Below are positions 62,031 through 64,000 of a stretch of 64,000 nt of DNA, piece by piece; position 1 is the stretch's first letter; each line of letters starts with the position of its first letter. Origin of the DNA: Streptomyces albipurpureus (lineage in GTDB: Bacteria; Actinomycetota; Actinomycetes; Streptomycetales; Streptomycetaceae); NCBI RefSeq assembly GCF_023701525.1, contig NZ_JAMQAW010000030.1, positions 144,157 to 208,156 of the forward strand. Reading direction: 5' to 3'. Under the pieces are notes generated by a model, which worked only from the letters and a program-made list of their open reading frames with translations, was not told the DNA's origin and did not search any database. The translations under genes were made by a program, and so were the position numbers.

Positions 62031-62593
62031 ACGGCGAGTCTCCGCTGCCCGATGTTTCCGGTCGGATCCAGCTTCCCCAGCCGGCCGAGGCCTCCGGTGT
62101 GGATCTGGCCCGAGTCGCCCTGCGCGCCGCCAAGGAGCAGGCCCGGGCGCGCGGCGCGGCAGCGCAGGAGAAGAAGCAGGCCCGACGGGGTGGAGGACTG
62201 CGCTCCGGGGCACGGGCGGATGGCCGTGATCCGCTGCCGCTGGGGGCTGCGATCAATCGGCTGATCACGGAACGGGGTTGGGAGACCCCGGCCGCGGTCG
62301 GTGGAGTGATGGGACGGTGGCCGCAGATCGTGGGCGAGCACCTGGCCAACCACTGTGTGCCGCTCCGTTACGACGAGGACCCCGATGCCCGGGTGCTGAC
62401 GGTCCAGTGCGACTCCACCGCCTGGGCGACCCAGCTGCGGCTACTCGCACCGCGACTGGTGGCCCGGCTCAATGAGGACCTGGGGCAGGGCACGGTCAGA
62501 TTGATCAAGGTGCTGGGTCCGACCGGTCCGCGGAAGGGATACGGACCGCTGCGGGCACCGGGGAGCAAGGGGCCGGGGGACACCTACGGGTGA
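62027..62593 (+). CDS. DUF721 protein, DciA-like helicase-loading factor
   Basis: This 188-residue protein has an Ala/Arg-rich N-terminus (about 1-75) and a DUF721 domain at about 80-165 (LITERGWETPAAVGGVMGRWPQIVGEHLANHC, then LTVQCDSTAWATQLRLLAPRLVARLNEDLG). DciA proteins replace DnaC/DnaI as helicase operators in most bacteria, including actinobacteria. It overlaps recF by four bases and lies upstream of gyrB, so replication is the right context for its job with DnaB. Confidence 0.85.
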   Translation: MNGESPLPDVSGRIQLPQPAEASGVDLARVALRAAKEQARARGAAAQEKKQARRGGGLRSGARADGRDPLPLGAAINRLITERGWETPAAVGGVMGRWPQIVGEHLANHCVPLRYDEDPDARVLTVQCDSTAWATQLRLLAPRLVARLNEDLGQGTVRLIKVLGPTGPRKGYGPLRAPGSKGPGDTYG

Positions 62594-63379
62594 CCGCGTG
62601 GGGCGATCGCCTGCGTTCGCTCGCCAGAGTGGGCGATGGAGCGGCCGGTTCTCCACAGCCCCTGTGAGTTCTTCGTATGAACCCGACGGCGTCCTCTCCC
62701 ATGAGCACGGCGTCCTCTCCCATGGATACGGCGGGTTCCACCGCTCTCCGGATCACTCGGCCCGCCGGGACCTCGCGCCCCGCCCGGCCGTCGGCCGCAG
62801 GACCGGCCCTGCCGGCTCGCGCTCGGTGGGAGGCCGGGTCCGGGCCGGCTGTGACACGCAGGACAAGCAGTGGCAGGGGCGTCGTGAACTGCCTGAGCGG
62901 GCGCGGGCGGTGCGGGTGCGGCCTTCTGGCGGGTCGCGATGGGGCTGGTGCCTGCCGGGGCGCTCCGGGAGGCGCGCCCGAGGTGGCCGCACCTTTCCAC
63001 GTATCCCTCGCGGCCACTTCCCGCCTTCTTCCGGGCCCTTTCCTGCCCCATGCCGTCCACTTTTCGACACCCTTCGGGAGTCGGCTCCAGCCCTCCATGA
63101 GGCCTCTGGTGTGATCCGTCCCTCACCGTAGCCGTCCGTTGACAGTCCAAAGCGCTCAATGCCCGTGTGTGGCTCCTGAAGCCCCTTCCCGTATATGGGG
63201 AGTCGGACCGTGAGTGTTCAGGGCGGCACATGCGGACTCAAGCACCGGCAAACCCCCATGAGTGTCGGCGGTACCGGTAGACTGATGGACAATCCCGCCA
63301 CCTTGCGGAACAAGTCGAACGACGCAGCCGTCCCCGCCTGTCCGGAGAACGGCTTGTGCTGTGCCAGAAAGGGCGCTTC
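62594..63379. other. Intergenic region upstream of gyrB, 786 bases
   Basis: No supported gene is seen. Overlapping open frames on both strands up to 215 codons exist but have Arg/Pro-rich improbable composition. It contains an 18-base direct repeat at 62686 and 62707. The gyrB promoter should lie in the last 200 bases, where a TAGACT -10-like element is seen at about 63278. Confidence 0.5.
62686..62724. repeat. 18-bp direct repeat, 21-base period
   Basis: ACGGCGTCCTCTCCCATG occurs at 62686-62703 and again at 62707-62724. Confidence 0.85.
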
Positions 63380-64000
63380 GTGGCCGATTCCGGCAACCCC
63401 AACGAGAACAACCCGTCCACCCCCGTCGGCAGCGGCGAGGTCACCGCCTCGTACGACGCCAGTGCGATCACCGTCCTGGAAGGGCTGGACGCGGTTCGCA
63501 AGCGCCCCGGCATGTACATCGGCTCGACCGGTGAGCGTGGGCTTCATCACTTGGTTTACGAGGTCGTCGACAACTCGGTCGACGAGGCCCTGGCCGGGCA
63601 CGCGGACACGATCGACGTCACGATCCTCGCCGACGGTGGCGTTCGTGTGATCGACAACGGTCGAGGCATCCCGGTGGACATCGTGCCGTCCGAGGGCAAG
63701 CCGGCCCTGGAGGTCGTCCTCACCGTCCTGCACGCGGGCGGCAAGTTCGGCGGTGGCGGCTATGCCGTCTCCGGTGGTCTGCACGGCGTCGGTGTCTCCG
63801 TCGTCAACGCGCTCTCCTCCAAGGTCGCCGTCGAGGTCAGGCGGGACGGACACCGCTGGACACAGGACTACAAGCTCGGCGTACCGACCGCTCCGCTGGC
63901 CAAGAACGAGCCCACGGACGAGAGCGGCACCACGGTGACGTTCTGGGCTGACAGTGACATCTTCGAGACCACCGAGTACTCCTTTGAGACGCTCTCGCGT
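63380..64000 (+). CDS. gyrB: DNA gyrase subunit B (3' end outside window)
   Basis: The frame is open from GTG 63380 to the end of the window (207 codons). The GHKL ATPase domain is clear: LEGLDAVRKRPGMYIGST, VVDNSVDEALAGHAD with the catalytic Glu and metal-binding Asn, VIDNGRGIPVD, and the lid GGLHGVGVSVVNALS. AAAGGG lies before the start. It introduces negative supercoils with GyrA, normally encoded just downstream. The long upstream gap fits supercoiling-regulated transcription. Confidence 0.97.
   Translation, partial: MADSGNPNENNPSTPVGSGEVTASYDASAITVLEGLDAVRKRPGMYIGSTGERGLHHLVYEVVDNSVDEALAGHADTIDVTILADGGVRVIDNGRGIPVDIVPSEGKPALEVVLTVLHAGGKFGGGGYAVSGGLHGVGVSVVNALSSKVAVEVRRDGHRWTQDYKLGVPTAPLAKNEPTDESGTTVTFWADSDIFETTEYSFETLSR

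Noticed and set aside
63137..63165. TTGACA at 63137 as a gyrB promoter -35
   Set aside because: No acceptable -10 is seen at 16-19 bases downstream.
62505..63231. Open frames on both strands upstream of gyrB
   Set aside because: Arg/Pro-rich low-complexity translations, no ribosome sites, no recognised domains.
1..64000. tRNA and rRNA genes
   Set aside because: I looked in the intergenic regions for cloverleaf-like or rRNA signatures and saw none that I could support; a tRNAscan run would settle it.

Overview
The window is high-GC actinobacterial DNA and is almost certainly the replication-origin region of a Streptomyces chromosome. It carries dnaA, an intergenic oriC rich in DnaA boxes, dnaN, recF and gyrB in order. 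It also has the sporulation pair ssgR-ssgA, nine copies of the ParB-binding site parS (GTTTCACGTGAAAC), and the gene order of S. coelicolor from ssgA to gyrB as I remember it. That order is from memory and was not checked against a database. GTG and TTG starts, strong purine-rich ribosome sites and GC-rich hairpin terminators fit the same assignment.

Layout. 1-3.9 kb: the 3' part of a YibE/F membrane protein gene, ssgA, its activator ssgR, and small membrane, cupin and holin-like genes. 4-20.2 kb is a more variable stretch: a PLP trans-sulfuration-type enzyme, a LysR regulator, a NUDIX hydrolase, a flavohaemoprotein, acetyltransferases, a MarR-GNAT-AlkZ-like operon, a serine hydrolase, a TPR-like protein, and a MerR regulator whose C-terminal two thirds is a DNA polymerase sliding-clamp fold. 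This stretch ends in an accessory patch (WYL regulator, epoxide-hydrolase-like enzyme, about 0.9 kb of poor coding DNA, DHFR-family protein). 20.3-25.5 kb: dnaB, a MATE exporter and the rpsF-ssb-rpsR-rplI operon. 25.7-35.4 kb is an envelope and precursor block: a small membrane protein, FemX-like aminoacyltransferase, alanine-racemase-like protein, GT87-type membrane glycosyltransferase, class A PBP, PadR regulator and inositol-phosphate synthase. 35.5-48.3 kb: MFS transporter, CCA-adding enzyme, DUF6049-type membrane protein, MurJ, a membrane pseudokinase, SigM, its anti-sigma factor, and trxB-trxA. 48.3-55.4 kb runs leftward: GNAT, parB-parA, rsmG, jag, yidC, yidD, rnpA, rpmH. 55.7-64 kb runs rightward: dnaA, oriC, dnaN, gnd, recF, a DciA/DUF721 gene, and the 5' end of gyrB.

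How it works together. DnaA binds oriC and probably its own promoter. DnaB, with the DciA-like protein as a possible loader or partner, opens the fork, and DnaN, SSB, RecF and GyrB serve it. ParA-ParB acts on the parS cluster to organise and segregate the origin. YidC, YidD, RnpA, RpmH and Jag form the conserved rpmH-side block. MurJ, the pseudokinase, FemX, the PBP and the Alr-like protein are cell-wall functions. The thioredoxin operon carries a textbook SigR-type promoter.

The most unusual item is the MerR-sliding-clamp fusion at 15.2-16.3 kb. It appears to be expressed from a leaderless promoter with the 19-bp spacer typical of MerR targets. Other notable signals are a 33-bp perfect palindrome in front of the PadR gene, a group of DnaA-box-like sites in front of dnaB, and parS sites built into long palindromes in several intergenic regions.
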